DNA of 64,000 bases from Zygnema cylindricum (taxonomy: Eukaryota; Streptophyta; Zygnematophyceae; Zygnematales; Zygnemataceae): assembly GCA_037447655.1 (NCBI GenBank), contig JBBHKE010002542.1, positions 124,001-188,000 of the forward strand, given 5' to 3'. Position numbers and translations under genes: made by a program. Under the pieces are notes generated by a model. That model was given only the letters and a program-made list of their open reading frames with translations. It was not told where the DNA came from and made no database searches. How positions within the stretch are numbered: the stretch's first letter is position 1; the number at the start of each line of letters is the position of its first letter. Shown here one piece after another: positions 43,946 to 54,414 of this stretch.

Positions 43946-44767
43946 ACCTGCTTTGTTAGCTCGCTTAAGCTTAGGACAGAACTTATATCCATGACCCTTT
44001 TCATTACAATAAAAACAAGCGTTTAAAGTCTGTCTAAATCCTCTCTGATTTTACTGTTCAAATTGATTCTGGTTTTGATTAAACTGATTTTTCTGCTGAT
44101 TAAACTATGTTTTTTGGTCAAGATATGCATTAAGTGCCTCTACCTGCTTTTCTCCACTAAGAATGTTAGAATCAACCTCCTCTTCTAATATCAAGTTAAT
44201 AGCTATGTAAAGTCCAGCTAGCTTTATCTTTCTGTTTCAGCCTATCAGACACTACTTTCATAGTATTAGGAAGACCCCTCATTAGTAATGCAACCTGCTG
44301 AAACTGAGGGAAAGATCCACCCGCACAAGCATGAGAATCTATAAGAATTCGAAACTTGTTACCATATTCGGCCATTGTGCCGTCCGTGTATTTATAGTCC
44401 CAAATTTGTCCAGCCAAAAATAATTCTTCTTGGACATTGGCTTTTTCGTAATCATCTTTGAGAAACTTCAAGATATCGATCGCCTTTTCATTTTTATCCG
44501 TGACATAGCCAATTCCTCCGAGATATAGAATTTCAGAATAGATCGAGCTTGCGAATTTTTCTTTGACCAAGACAGATCCGTTTCCGCCAGTGAACCATCC
44601 AAAATATCCAAAAGATTAACATTTTCGAAGTGCGTTTCCACCATATCCGTCCAATAAACATATTTTTCCCACGAGAAGATAGGAATTCTTGATGACAGGC
44701 CCATAACATGTTGTTCTACGACTATTGGAGCAGGTGGAGCAGCAGCAATAGTAGTAGAAGTAGACAT
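43946..44767 (-). pseudogene. E8 Gag
   Basis: Begins at an ATG inside the LTR (44767): MSTSTTIAAAPPAPIVVEQH, then VMGLSSRIPIFSWEKYVYW. The LTR/PBS boundary falls within VEQHVMG. A frameshift near 44520 moves to AIDILKFLKDDYEKANVQEE and VALLMRGLPNTMK. A CCHC knuckle CFYCNEKGHGYKFC lies at about 44018-43977. Confidence 0.82.
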
Positions 44768-45659
44768 AATTCACCCACAGAAGCTTACCAAAAATCCTAC
44801 GCAACAGCTGTTTTCTACAGCTCACCAAATGTAACACAAAAGGACCACACTGCTTCAAACTATACCACACTATAGTATACCACAATGACTGACAATTCCC
44901 AAAGTTTCAGCTATATTGATCCAACATTCACCAAGATATGCAACTCAGAAGTTTTCCAAAAACTGTTTGCAGAATACACAGTCTGGAAGTCTATATACAT
45001 AAAATGTTCTGCATCCTAAGTCTTATACTCGTAGTGAGTTCCTACTCCTAGTTGTCCTATTACAAAGTGCGGTACCTCTAATACAAGTGTTCCTAAGAGA
45101 TACGTTCAATAACAAAACTGCCACTAAGATCTAAGTACTCATAATCACGCAAAAGTTAATCTATCATTGTACAATCAATATTACTAAGAGATCAACTCTA
45201 AGCGATTGTACAATTAATTGCCGTCGGCTTAGCTATAAGTGTCCGGATACATCCATTCAGATGTTGGGAAAACACCTGCCAACAAACCACTTGTGATCCT
45301 TTTGTGAATCTCGTCCGTTGACTCGATTCATATTAATCGCAGCTGCCATGTCTCGTTCGTACCATATTCAACGTCACCGCAGCTTCGTCGCAGCTGTGTC
45401 GTTCCGCACCGGATTATATTCCAAATAACCGCAGCTGCTTTGTCCCGTCTGTATTGCAGTTGTTTTGTCCTATTTGCGTCGCATGTGTTTTGTCCCATAA
45501 GCGCCGCAGCCGCTTTGTCCCATTTGCGTTGCAGCTGTTTTGTCCAAAAAATACTTGTTCGGTTCTTAAGTGACCCCGCGTGTCCTTTATACGCTACATT
45601 TTACAATCTTTATGTCGTCACACTAATTTACTGAGACGCAAAGCTTTCCAAAAACATCA
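44709..45659 (-). repeat. E8 5' LTR
   Basis: 951 bp, TGATGTTTTTGG to GTAGAACAACA on the minus strand. The adjoining PBS (44697-44708) reads TGTTATGGGCCT, degenerate half-tRNA type. The distal 321 bp (45339-45659) are identical to the 3' LTR. Confidence 0.85.
45431..45545 (-). repeat. 25-bp tandem repeat in E8 5' LTR U3
   Basis: Exact counterpart of the repeat at 40168-40282, same unit number. Confidence 0.85.
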
Positions 45660-45796
45660 CTCCCCTAAAGTTTTAGACTCAGTGTATTAGCGCAACTGCG
45701 ATGTCAAACAGCGCAGTATAACAACATAGGAACGTAGCAAATTAGCTATTTAAATAGACCCACTGAATTCCAATGTAGCGCAGCATGGCAGTATAT

Positions 45797-46319
45797 CCCA
45801 TTGCCTCTTTTAAAGTAAGTCTGATAGTCTTCTTCCCTTTATCTCTTTCCATTTGAATTCCCAAAATATATTTCGCCTCCCCTAAATCCTTCATGTCAAA
45901 TCTACTTCTAAGATCTTTTTTTAACTTATTGATATTTTTTAAAGACTTACTTAACACTAGCAAATCATTAACGTAGATTGCAATAAAAATGACACCATTC
46001 TCATCCTCAAACATATAGATAAAATGGTCAGAACTGATCCCGATATATCCTAGACCGGTGAGAAACTAATATAGTTTCTTATTCCATTAGCGGGGAGCCT
46101 GCTTCAGTCCATATAAGGACTTTATGAGCTTGTAGACTTTGCTCTCTTCTCCTTATTCCGAAAACCCCTCTGGTTGCTGCATGAATATTTCTTCCTCTTA
46201 CTCACCATTGAGGAAGGCAGTCTTCATGTCTATCAGGTGTATCTCCATGTCTTCCGCTGCTGCGAGACTAACGAGAATCCTTACTGATGGGAACCGAACA
46301 ACTAGAGCAAAATGTAATC
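45797..46319 (-). pseudogene. E7 RT middle part
   Basis: Minus strand: ALVVRFPSVRILVSLAAAED, LYGLKQAPR, FEDENGVIFIAIYVNDLLVL and YILGIQMERDKGKK, ending at KEAMG where E8 starts. Active site is Tyr-Val-Asn-Asp, first Asp lost. Several stops. The right edge is cut by E9 at 46319. Confidence 0.85.
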
Positions 46320-46584
46320 TATTGGCTCCATCCGGGCCCCCATAGATTTCGCAGATCTAAAGAAGTTCATCTTCATAGTGCCGACTTCAAGTTTATATGA
46401 ACCCAAATGATTGACCCTTTGACAATCAAAACCCCATTATAGCTTCACCCTCGTGAAATAAGAGTTTCTGTGTGCTCCGTTCTACCACATAATGCAAAGT
46501 TAGAATAAGAGATTTGGACACATTCACCCACTTTGACTTTCCCTTAGAAATGCAGCCACCCTCGTAGGCAAAAACTTTGACCTA

Positions 46585-46619
46585 CTACACACGTGTGTAG
46601 CGTGGAATCCCTTGAGTCC
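46585..46619 (-). promoter_or_regulatory. Leader double hairpin (E9 3' LTR)
   Basis: Minus strand GGACTC-AAGG-GATTCC (46619-46604, one mismatch) then CTACAC-ACGT-GTGTAG (46600-46585), perfect. Confidence 0.6.
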
Positions 46620-46938
46620 GCAGCAAAAAGAATCACTGAAAGTGGTCACCATTGTTAATAGTTATGGCTAGCCAAAGTTTGTCTTTTATACAAGATGCTC
46701 TCTGGGAGAGGCGGCTACCAACCAGAAATATTCTAAGTCCTAAAACACCTCTCTAAGCCCCCTAGTACTGAGGTACTAACCAATCATATCACTGTACCGT
46801 ACAAGAAATTACAGATGTCGGATTACTTTCTGTGCGGTCCTTGAACGGCATCGCTATTATTTGACATTTGTCACATTCAGACTTCTCATCTCGTGTTCCG
46901 AAGATCCCGCAATCCTCTAGGATATTGACACTTGTCAT

Positions 46939-47801
46939 TGTTGTTCTACAACCACCGTTGCAGGCAGTGAACCAGCAGTAGTAGTGGAAGTAGACATGAA
47001 AAAAACAGCAGAAACTATCAAAGTACCTATTCAACAGCCAACTTAGATCTGACACAAAATATGACTCAGAAACCCAATATGCTTCAAATTTGTCACAGTG
47101 TTACACAATACAGCAAACTGACAATTCCCAAAATTGCAGCCAAAATGACCCAGTAAACCATAAGATATGATGTCTAGAAGTTTCCCAAAAACTGCCCTTA
47201 GAAAATCATATTCCCAAAACTGGATACTACAAAATTGTCTAAGTTCTAAGTTATATACTCACAGTGTGTATCTACTGATCTACACTAATTTGGGTAACCG
47301 TTACTACGGTTATTATCCTGACTAACGACAAAGCATCCTACCTGTACGTTACTGTACTTTAAAAACCTAATTACTATTTCTAAAACTTGATTAGCGGAAC
47401 ACTATTTTTTTATCACACTAAACTACAAACTAATGTTATTCAGATATTTACAGAAATTGAATCGTACACAAAACGTTCTAACCGTACACAAAACGTTCCA
47501 AATGCTTAGTCAGCGGTGACCGCAAAAGTCCAGCCTACTGTGGTCATGTAGTACGAAGCACTTGAGTGCTTCGTCACTTGTGGTCCCACGCGAATCACGC
47601 TTGTGGTCCCTCGTGAATCGCGCTTGTGGTCCCAGGTGAATCGCGTCCGTTGGAACGAATTCGATCGACGATGGTACCGTCGAGATGTACCATATGTTTC
47701 CGGAATACTCGGGACAGATCCTGTTCGTCCGATCATGTGAATCGCATCGTCAACTTTTTGACGCGTATGGCTGATTGTCGGCGCTACTCCAAAAACCTGC
47801 A
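46939..47801 (-). repeat. S5: solo LTR of E8-like family in E9 LTR
   Basis: 863 bp; minus strand TGCAGGTTTTTGGAG to GTAGAACAACA. The end codes MSTSTTTAGSLPATVVVEQQ as in E8. Flanks GTCAT and TACGT do not match, so the boundaries or duplication have mutated. Confidence 0.75.
47577..47645 (-). repeat. 23-bp tandem repeat in S5 U3
   Basis: Three units: 47577-47599, 47600-47622, 47623-47645, each starting CTTGTGGTCCC and ending GAATCRCG. Confidence 0.85.
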
Positions 47802-48234
47802 TACGTTATTTCGCCGACACGTGTCCCTGCAAAAGTACGATACAGTACGATACACTCTACTGTACCTCTCGCTACTGTAACACTAATTAAGGTAAGTCTT
47901 ATAGTAGACTACTAGAAAAAATATCCTAAGTTATTTTTACCCCTATTGACTGAAATAAAGATTTATAAATTACAACAGTCATATGGAGTGGCGGCGTCCA
48001 AAAACGCCAAGGCGGCCATTCCGGAATCTTGGCTCGCACCACGGCCGTTCGATGAAGACCGACATTTAATATTAGCCGTCTAAATGAAATGTCGTTTCGT
48101 TAATTCCGTGCGGTCCGAAATTTGTGCGGTCTAATCCATTTCCATGTACATTCCGTCACGTAACCACTTAAATGAAATGCATTGCGTCGTTAAGGTTTAT
48201 AAAATTATCGTACCCTAGATACTTTAGCAGTGAT

Positions 48235-48322
48235 CTTAGACTATAGGATAAAGCTACCCGCTATCGGATACTTGACGGACGGCAGGTTCTAGGATCATAT
48301 CCTGGGTCGTCAAGACCCTTTT
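48235..48322 (+). ncRNA. Antisense tRNA-like module in E9 LTR
   Basis: A-box-like CTATAGGATAAAGCT (48241-48255), B-box GGATCATATCC (48292-48302) with T-stem CTAGG/CCTGG (one G-T pair), TTTT (48319-48322). Confidence 0.55.
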
Positions 48323-48522
48323 GGTAAACCTAACCAAAAACTAGAGCCTGTCTCTCTCTCTGGGCAGCATGAGTAGCCATGGCTCTAGCTTCCTCTCCAA
48401 CCTTTAATGATTGCGACAAGTTTGGTGGTTTGGAGAGTGGAGCGAGAGGCAGACTGCATTTTCTAACCTCCTCTTATTAGTTTTTCTTTTATTTAGACCT
48501 AGAAAATACATACATTTCAACA

Positions 48523-49105
48523 CTTCCCTTTTTTTCTAGTCTACTTTCCTTTCGACTCCTACCAAATACATTTTTTTTTCTTTTTTTTCTTTTTTTTCTT
48601 CTCATAAATCTTTAAGTATATAACCTCATATTCAAAAAAGACTGTTAGATGAGCTGAAATAAACATTGCATTTTGTTGATTACACATTTTATTTAGCATC
48701 CCACTTTTCATTAATCCGAACAATAATTTTATCCGCCTCTTCTCTTTTCCATCCACACAAAATCCAAATTCCCGCTTGCAGTTCAAACTGTCAGTCTCAT
48801 CCCCAATCTACAACACATACCTAGATGCTAACCCTTTTACAAACACATCTTCAGAGATGGCATTACTCCCATTGGTGATGTCAAAACCTTTACCCCCCAA
48901 ATTTATCCTTAAATCAAGAGTCCCCACTAAGTTTCTCATAAAATCTACATCTTCAATACTCATATTTTTATCTATGATAATTACCATATTTTCTGAACTT
49001 TCCTCACTCTCTTCTATGGAATTCTTTCCACTATCACTTTCTAACTTTATTCCCAATAAAAATTTCTCCTCCCCTGAACCTTTAATTAAATATTCCTCTT
49101 CTCCC
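48523..49105 (-). pseudogene. E9 RT/RNase H remnant
   Basis: Minus strand 49056-48559: EEKFLLGIKLESDSGKNSIE parallels RT KYILGIQVERDRKRK. FMRNLVGTLDLRINLGGKGF and LASRYVL parallel RNase H MRYLVGTRDLWLHLGGENTD and TSRYVLYVGDG. The catalytic WSDASYGD is now NGSNAISED. The frame stays largely open although catalytic residues are gone. Ends in a Lys run encoded by a pyrimidine tract near 48570-48598. Confidence 0.7.
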
Positions 49106-50524
49106 CTATCTTTTAAAACTCCCCTCTAGGTTCACTTCTCCCTTTTCCTCGGAATCCGTTGAAGTCCTTTTTTCCGACCAGCTTTTTGATTCCAAAATAT
49201 CTATAAAATTATCCTCATTATTTTTATTTTTCCCTTTTTCAATTATGGATCCTTCATCTGAATTTCTCATTTCTAAGTCATACTTTCTACACTCCTTCTC
49301 ATTCTCATCATGTCTTACTCCTTCAGGTACATCCCTTCCCTTTACTTCCTTTATGCCTCCAAAAACACACTGTTGCTTTTGTGGAATTTCTGTGTGCTTT
49401 TCTCTGTTCCCCATACTACCAATATGAAGAAGGTCCAAAATTTCTTTATCTTCTTTCTCCTCTTCCCCATCTTCCTCCTCATTCACATTCCAACTTCTAA
49501 TTTCTTCCAACGAAGGGCACTTCTCCATATAGTGACATGGTTTCCTACAAAAGAAGCAAACCCCTTTTTTTAAAGCTTCCTTTTCTTTTCCTCTCCCTCT
49601 CTTTCCACCGAAGTTCCGATAAGGTTTACCTTTGTTTTTTTTCCTCTCATCACGATTCCGCTTGTCACCGCCGTACCTCTCATCACGCTTCTGCCAGTCA
49701 CCACCAGCTGTTAGTGCATTCACCTTGTCACTCCCCGTACGAAGCTCCAAAGTGTTTCCCTCACAAGAATTATCCCAATAGTAATGCTCCAAGTTCATGA
49801 GGAGCCATCCATTGCCTGCATACGGTAAATGATGTCTTCCTACTCATATGGGAGTTTCATGATTAGTGTGTTAATCTTTCTCTCCTCAGATTCTACATAT
49901 CGGGCACTAGCAAGCTCAACATATAACGCAGCAATATCATTGCAAAACTCTATCATGCTACCGCCTTTATAAACATAGGCCTCTATTTCCTGTTTTATTA
50001 ACCGTTGCCTCTGTATAGTCACTCTCTTATAAATGTGTCTTAGTGTTTCCCAAATTTTTGAAGACTGAGTTAGATTTAAAAGAGTGATAGCTATGGACTT
50101 AGACACACTTCAAAATATGAGATGTTTTGCTAAAGTGTTTTTATACTCCCAAATTCTACCGTCAGTTTCTTCAGTTTTAGTTATAACCCTTACAAATGGG
50201 ACTGTAGCCAAGAGCCTAACTCCCCTCACCATAGGTGTTCCTTTTCCTTTCTCCCCTTTTCCACCTTCCATGTCAATGATTGTCCCTTCACCTTCCACTG
50301 CATCTAAAATTCGGTTGATTTTCTGGGAAGCCCTATATGAATCTTCGTAGTGAGTTCCACCAAAGCCCGGTGGTGGACACCTCACTTGTCCAAAAAAATT
50401 CCCCATAATTGCTTTTCGAAAAGCAATCCCTCCATCGTAAACTCCCAATAAGTGAAGTCTGTTTTCTAAAAAACATAGGCACCTAAGATGGTGGGCCCAT
50501 AACCTGTAATTTTATGGGCTCCAT
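49106..50524 (-). pseudogene. E9 Gag with acidic extension
   Basis: ATG at 50524 lies inside the LTR and starts MEPIKLQVMGPPS. A frameshift near 50440 leads to FFGQVRCPPPGFGG, WEYKNTLAKHLIF and YVYKGGSMIEFCNDIAALY. Next come QKRDERYGGDKRNRDERKKN (two basic repeat units) and a knuckle CFFCRKPCHYMEKC in which the usual Gly-His is Cys-His. Then a Glu-rich spacer and KQQCVFGGIKE, the start of the protease region, after which the usual polyprotein is missing. 49798-49106 is open for 230 codons. Confidence 0.8.
50489..50504 (-). other. E9 PBS, perfect half-tRNA site
   Basis: The plus strand TGGTGGGCCCATAACC equals 16 consecutive bases of the plant initiator tRNA-Met anticodon arm as I remember it. 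The element strand is its complement. Confidence 0.75.
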
Positions 50525-50980
50525 TCCACAGAATTAGCAGATCTAAAGAAGCTAATCTAGATAGTGTCGAATTCAAGTTTATATGAACCCAAATGATTGA
50601 CCCCTTAACAATCAAAAACCTATTACAACTTCACCTCGTGAAATAAGAGTTTTTGTGTGCTGAATTCCACCACAAAATGCAAAGTTAGAATATGCGTTTT
50701 GGACACATTCACCCACTTTGACTTTCCTTTAGAAATGCAGCCACCGTGGCAAGAAAAAACTCTAACCGACTATTCCATTGTGTAGCGTAGACTCTCGTGA
50801 GTTCGTAGCAAAAAGGATCACTGAAAATGGTCACCTGAGTTAATAATTATGGCTAGCCAAAGTTTGCCTTTTATTCTGGATGCTCTCTGGGAGAGGCGGC
50901 TACCTACCATAAATATTGTATGTCCTTTAACCCCTCTCTAAGCCCCCTATTACTGAGGAACTAACCAATCATATGAGTGT
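50505..50980 (-). repeat. E9 5' LTR, truncated by E10
   Basis: Only the last 476 bp (leader side) remain. AGTGT (50976-50980) is the E10 target site. Confidence 0.8.
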
Positions 50981-51974
50981 TGTTGAAATCACTAGATTTA
51001 GGAGAGATATTTTCTAGGTCTTAATTGATTAGAATAGCTAAAAGAAAAAGCATAGACAGCCTGCCTCCACCTTCTCTCTCTAGCCCCTATACTTGTTATA
51101 GTCACCGAAGGTGAGAGAGGGTGGTAGAGCCATGGCTGCTTCAGCTCCATAGGCAGGACTAAAGAGTGACCTAAGTCACTCTCAACAAAAAGGTTGAGTC
51201 TGACAAGACTCGAACTTCCTACCGGCAGAGCGAGGCGTAACCATCAGCTCTTACCGGTATGTCGTAGTAGTCCGTTAGGATACATAGGGTTTGATAGCTA
51301 TTTAAACATTAGCTAGATCATTAATTTGATTAACGAAATAACAAATTGAGGACATAGAAACTAATTGAGTTTTAGTACGCACGAAAAAAATGTATCTGAG
51401 ATTTGTTATTTTGATCGGCTAGCATTAAAAGCCGGTATGGATCCCCTCATCATCGCCAAGATCCCGGAATGGCCACCTTGGCGGTTTTTGGACATGACAT
51501 GACCAGTCGACACCTAACAAGATATCATTGGGAAGCGGGAATCCCGGGGAGCGCGAGGAGAAGTCTGGAGGAGACAGACGTCCACTCCATAGCTTTGTCG
51601 TACACAGGCCGTACAGAAAGTACATCGGCCCAAGTACCTTTCTATACTCTACAGTCTTGTGATTGGTTCATACATCACTAGATAGGGGTTGTGAGAGGGG
51701 TTTAGGACTTAGAGGATTGAGGAGGTAGCCGCCTTTCTCCAAATAAGCTTGTATAAATATTGGCATCTTTGCCACTTGATAATTTATCGCATGCTTAGGC
51801 GTTTTCAGTGATTCTTTTTGCTGAGGACTCAGAGGAGTCTAGACTACACAGAGGTACACTCAGATTATCTATTTGCCTTCTTAGGTAGCTGCTGTTCTAG
51901 TTGAAAGTGGGTTAGTGAAAAACTACCTAGAGGCTTCCTGAATTTTGTATTCCGAATGGGGACACAAAATTGCA
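50981..51974 (+). repeat. E10 5' LTR
   Basis: 994 bp, TGTTGAAATCACTAG to ACAAAATTGCA. Leader stem 1 GGACTC-AGAG-GAGTCT near 51829-51844 is good; stem 2 is disrupted. Confidence 0.87.
51187..51262 (-). ncRNA. Antisense tRNA-like module in E10 LTR
   Basis: Minus strand A-box-like CCGGTAAGAGCTGATGG (51257-51241), B-box AAGTTCGAGTCTT (51217-51205), TTTTT (51191-51187). Confidence 0.5.
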
Positions 51975-51989
51975 GGTTATGGGCCCACC
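51975..51989 (+). other. E10 PBS, half-tRNA type
   Basis: GGTTATGGGCCCACC, 15 bases complementary to the initiator tRNA-Met anticodon arm, directly after the LTR. Confidence 0.75.
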
Positions 51990-52671
51990 CTCCAATGTGC
52001 CCATATTCATCGGATCTGGGTTTATTTACTCGGAAGCCATGATGATAGGGGCATTGTGTGAAAAACGATACTGGGCTATTGTTAGTGGACAAGTGAAACG
52101 TCCATGTCAGGGAACCCCACAAGGGTTTGGAGGTGTGAGGTTTTCTATAGGAGTATCTGCTCCAACGGAGGAGACAGATGATGGGGAGAGTAGTTTGTCC
52201 AAAAAGGAGATGTGAAAGGAGATACCTCTCACTCCTATCGCCACGGCACCCGGAGCGGTGGCCGTGAAGACCGGTATAAATGGTATTCAAATGTAGGAGT
52301 ACACCAACATGAATGCCAGGCATCTCATTTTGAGGCACCTCACTAAAGCTTTGGCGACCTCTCATCTTCACATCTTCAAGGCTGAGGAGTTGTGGATGAC
52401 ATTAGTAGAGATTTATAGAGCTGGTACCATTCAAGACCTTTAGCAGGTTGAGCAAAGGTTGACGAGGTATACTTACAAAGGAGGGAAGATGTTAGACTAC
52501 TATAATGATCTCTCTTGTTTGTACATGGAGATGGAAAATGCCGGATGGACAGGCACAATGAAGATGAAAGTTGACACCCTCATCATGAAGTTGCATGAGG
52601 AGTATGAAAACACAGTGAAGCGAGTGCAAGAAATGGATGATAGTTCTTGGAAGTGGAACACCATGGTCTGA
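51990..52671 (+). pseudogene. E10 Gag
   Basis: One frame throughout with four stops (about 52213, 52294, 52441, 52669). NVPIFIGSGFIYSEAMMIGA, ARHLILRHLTKALATSHLHI, YTYKGGKMLDYYNDLSCLYM, DTLIMKLHEEYEN. The LTR-encoded start is one base short (ATGGGGACAC...), so the ATG is out of frame with the rest. Confidence 0.85.
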
Positions 52672-53703
52672 ATGATACTCGTGCAGGAGAACATCATTGA
52701 GATACGCAGAGGAGGAAAGAGCATTCAAGCTCTAGCTGCCGGAACAAACAGGTGGAGGATGGATCCGAAGAAGCCGTACAACTGCTTCAAAGGGGATCAA
52801 TCTGGAGAACCCAGGCCTCCAAAGGGTTTTGCCATTTTCTGCAAAAAGCCGGGACATTTTATAGCTGATTGCATCAAGCTGTCGGTGCTATGGCTCCAAG
52901 AAAACCGTGAAGGGGGTTCTTCCGAAGGGAAGAAGATGGAACTTGTGGTCACACGAGTGAAAGGAGAGATCGAGGAGGACAAGTCTTCTGAGGAGGAGGA
53001 TGGGGAGCTTCTCCTTGATGAGAATTTGGAGGAGAAGGAGATTCCTTGGAAACAAAAGTGTGCTCTTGGAGCCATTCGGAAAGCCGCAGAGGAAGGACGG
53101 ATCATCGAGTCAGGTGCATCCATGCATATGTGCCGTGACAGGCACCTCTTCACTAAGCTAAGAAAGATCCCTAATGTAGAAATAGAGTATGGTGATGGGA
53201 GAGTAGTTACCACATATCTAGTGGGCTCGGTAGATATGAAAGTTTTAGTGGAGGGTAAGACTTATATACTCACCTTCTCAGATGTGCTCTATATTCCTCA
53301 GCTGAGTAAAAATCTTCTGTCTACTTTTGTATTAGATGACAAGGAATTTGATACCTTCACTAGAAAGGGAGTATTTAGAGCTAAGTACGGAGATGAAGTC
53401 TACTTCACAGCAGATAAGGGTAGCCAAGGAATGTTTATGTTTAACCTGAGTAATGAAAAGAAGAGTGCTTACTATGGTGGTGTCCCGAACTTGATGATCT
53501 GGCATAAGCGGTTGGGGCATGTGCATTTTGATACGCTGAAGGAAATGAAGAAGTTAGGTATAGTAGAAGGCATTCAGTTTAGGGATAATGAAATGATGGA
53601 TGATTCTGGTGGCTGTGCCCAAGGTAAGGCTCAGAGACTCCCCTTTCCCAAACCTGCCACGTATAGAGGTGATAAAGTACTAGATCTAGTCCTCACAGAT
53701 ATC
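52672..53703 (+). pseudogene. E10 knuckle, protease and integrase N-terminus
   Basis: 344 open codons. The knuckle is AIFCKKPGHFIADC (first Cys lost), followed by an acidic spacer. The protease is IIESGASMHMC, with catalytic Asp changed to Glu. Then LMIWHKRLGHVHFDTLKEMK and GGCAQGKAQRLPFPK of the integrase finger (first Cys of CSGC is Gly), stopping at LVLTDIY where E11 enters. Confidence 0.88.
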
Positions 53704-53867
53704 TATTGATAATTGTGTATTTTCTAGGTCTTTATATAGATAGCAAAATCAGAAGTAATTCCTAACTCCCTCTGCCCCTTTACACTTTTGCTAGTCACTC
53801 AAAATTAGATAGGAGTTAAAAACCATATCCTGGACCTTCTAGAATGAGAATAAATTTGTGGATTTGC

Positions 53868-53950
53868 AAAAAAGGATTTAAGACCAATTGATCCGGTACC
53901 TCACCGTATGTCGAACTCACGTGAGTTAGCTTTATCCTATAGTCTAAGAT
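53868..53950 (-). ncRNA. Antisense tRNA-like module in E11 LTR
   Basis: Minus strand A-box-like CTATAGGATAAAGC (53942-53929), B-box GGATCAATT (53893-53885), six Ts (53873-53868). T-stem partly lost. Confidence 0.45.
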
Positions 53951-54373
53951 CAAGGCTAGAATAGATAGGGTACGTTAAATATGTAAACATGTCCATTGCG
54001 GTATGTGTCATTTAACAAATTACGGGACAGACTATACATGGAAGGGAATTAGACCACACGAAATTAACAAAATGGCATTTCATTTCGACGGTTCGGATAG
54101 ATTATTTGAATTGAATCGACGACAGTGGTGCGAGCCAGGATTCCGGAGTGGGCCACGTGGTGTTTTTGGACACCGCCACTCAGGATGACACGTGGCAGGT
54201 TCCTACAGGATTACGGGATCTCCGGAACAGAAGATGACAATTTCGAAGGTGACAAATGTCACATTATGAAGCTGTCGTACATGGACCGTTCAGAAAGTTC
54301 TCCGGCACATGTACTTTTTTGTACGATACAATTATGCGATTGGTGAGTACTTCATTTGGTTCCATGTTGACGA

Positions 54374-54414
54374 GAATTTCAACGGTCAACGCGGAACGAC
54401 CACCGTTGAAATTC
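54374..54414. repeat. Perfect 13-bp inverted repeat
   Basis: GAATTTCAACGGT (54374-54386) and its exact inverse ACCGTTGAAATTC (54402-54414) with a 15-base loop, in the U3 of E11. Not seen in the related LTRs. Confidence 0.75.

Larger units (their letters stand above)
39464..45796 (-). mobile_element. E8: Copia element with an extra 3' internal segment
   Basis: Minus strand: 137 bp of 3' internal sequence (45796-45660), 5' LTR, internal genes, 3' LTR. LTRs are 951 and 933 bp. It differs from the E2/E5/E7/E12 group: Gag starts deep in the LTR, protease has Asp-Thr-Gly, and LTRs lack the tRNA-like module. The 458 bp at 45339-45796 are identical by eye to 40076-40533, whereas the rest of the LTR pair differs by several percent. 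No target duplication is found at its junctions with E7. Confidence 0.85.
37735..46319 (-). mobile_element. E7: Copia element split by E8
   Basis: Minus strand: RT part 46319-45797, E8 insertion, RT end and RNase H 39463-38741, purine tract AAAAGGGGAG and 3' LTR 38740-37735. CAAAG at 37730-37734 is the left target site. Everything upstream of the middle of RT is missing because E9 is inserted at 46319. Sequence was lost between the two RT pieces at the E8 junctions. Confidence 0.8.
46320..48522 (-). repeat. E9 3' LTR (split by S5)
   Basis: Parts 46320-46938 and 47802-48522. Minus strand start TGTTGAAATGTATG, end GATTACA. It matches the E13 LTR in the leader and in the end (AAGTCAAAGTGGGTGAATGT). 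Confidence 0.8.
46320..50980 (-). mobile_element. E9: non-autonomous Copia element (gag plus RT/RH remnant)
   Basis: Minus strand: 5' LTR (50980-50505, cut by E10), PBS, gag, acidic region, remnants of RT and RNase H, purine tract and 3' LTR (48522-46320, split by S5). The internal part is only about 1980 bp. Protease catalytic part, integrase and RT palm are absent. CAAAA (46315-46319) is the left target site. E13 has the same architecture, so this is a replicated deletion family rather than a single accident. Confidence 0.85.
50981..53703 (+). mobile_element. E10: Copia element, gag to integrase only
   Basis: 5' LTR 50981-51974, PBS, gag, protease and integrase N-terminus. It is cut at 53703 by the E11 LTR (ATATC 53699-53703 is the target site). 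The rest of pol would lie beyond E11-E13, off the window. Confidence 0.85.

Noticed and set aside
48570-48598. Pyrimidine-rich run as a microsatellite of interest
   Set aside because: Short, imperfect and at the end of a decayed E9 frame; nothing suggests a function.
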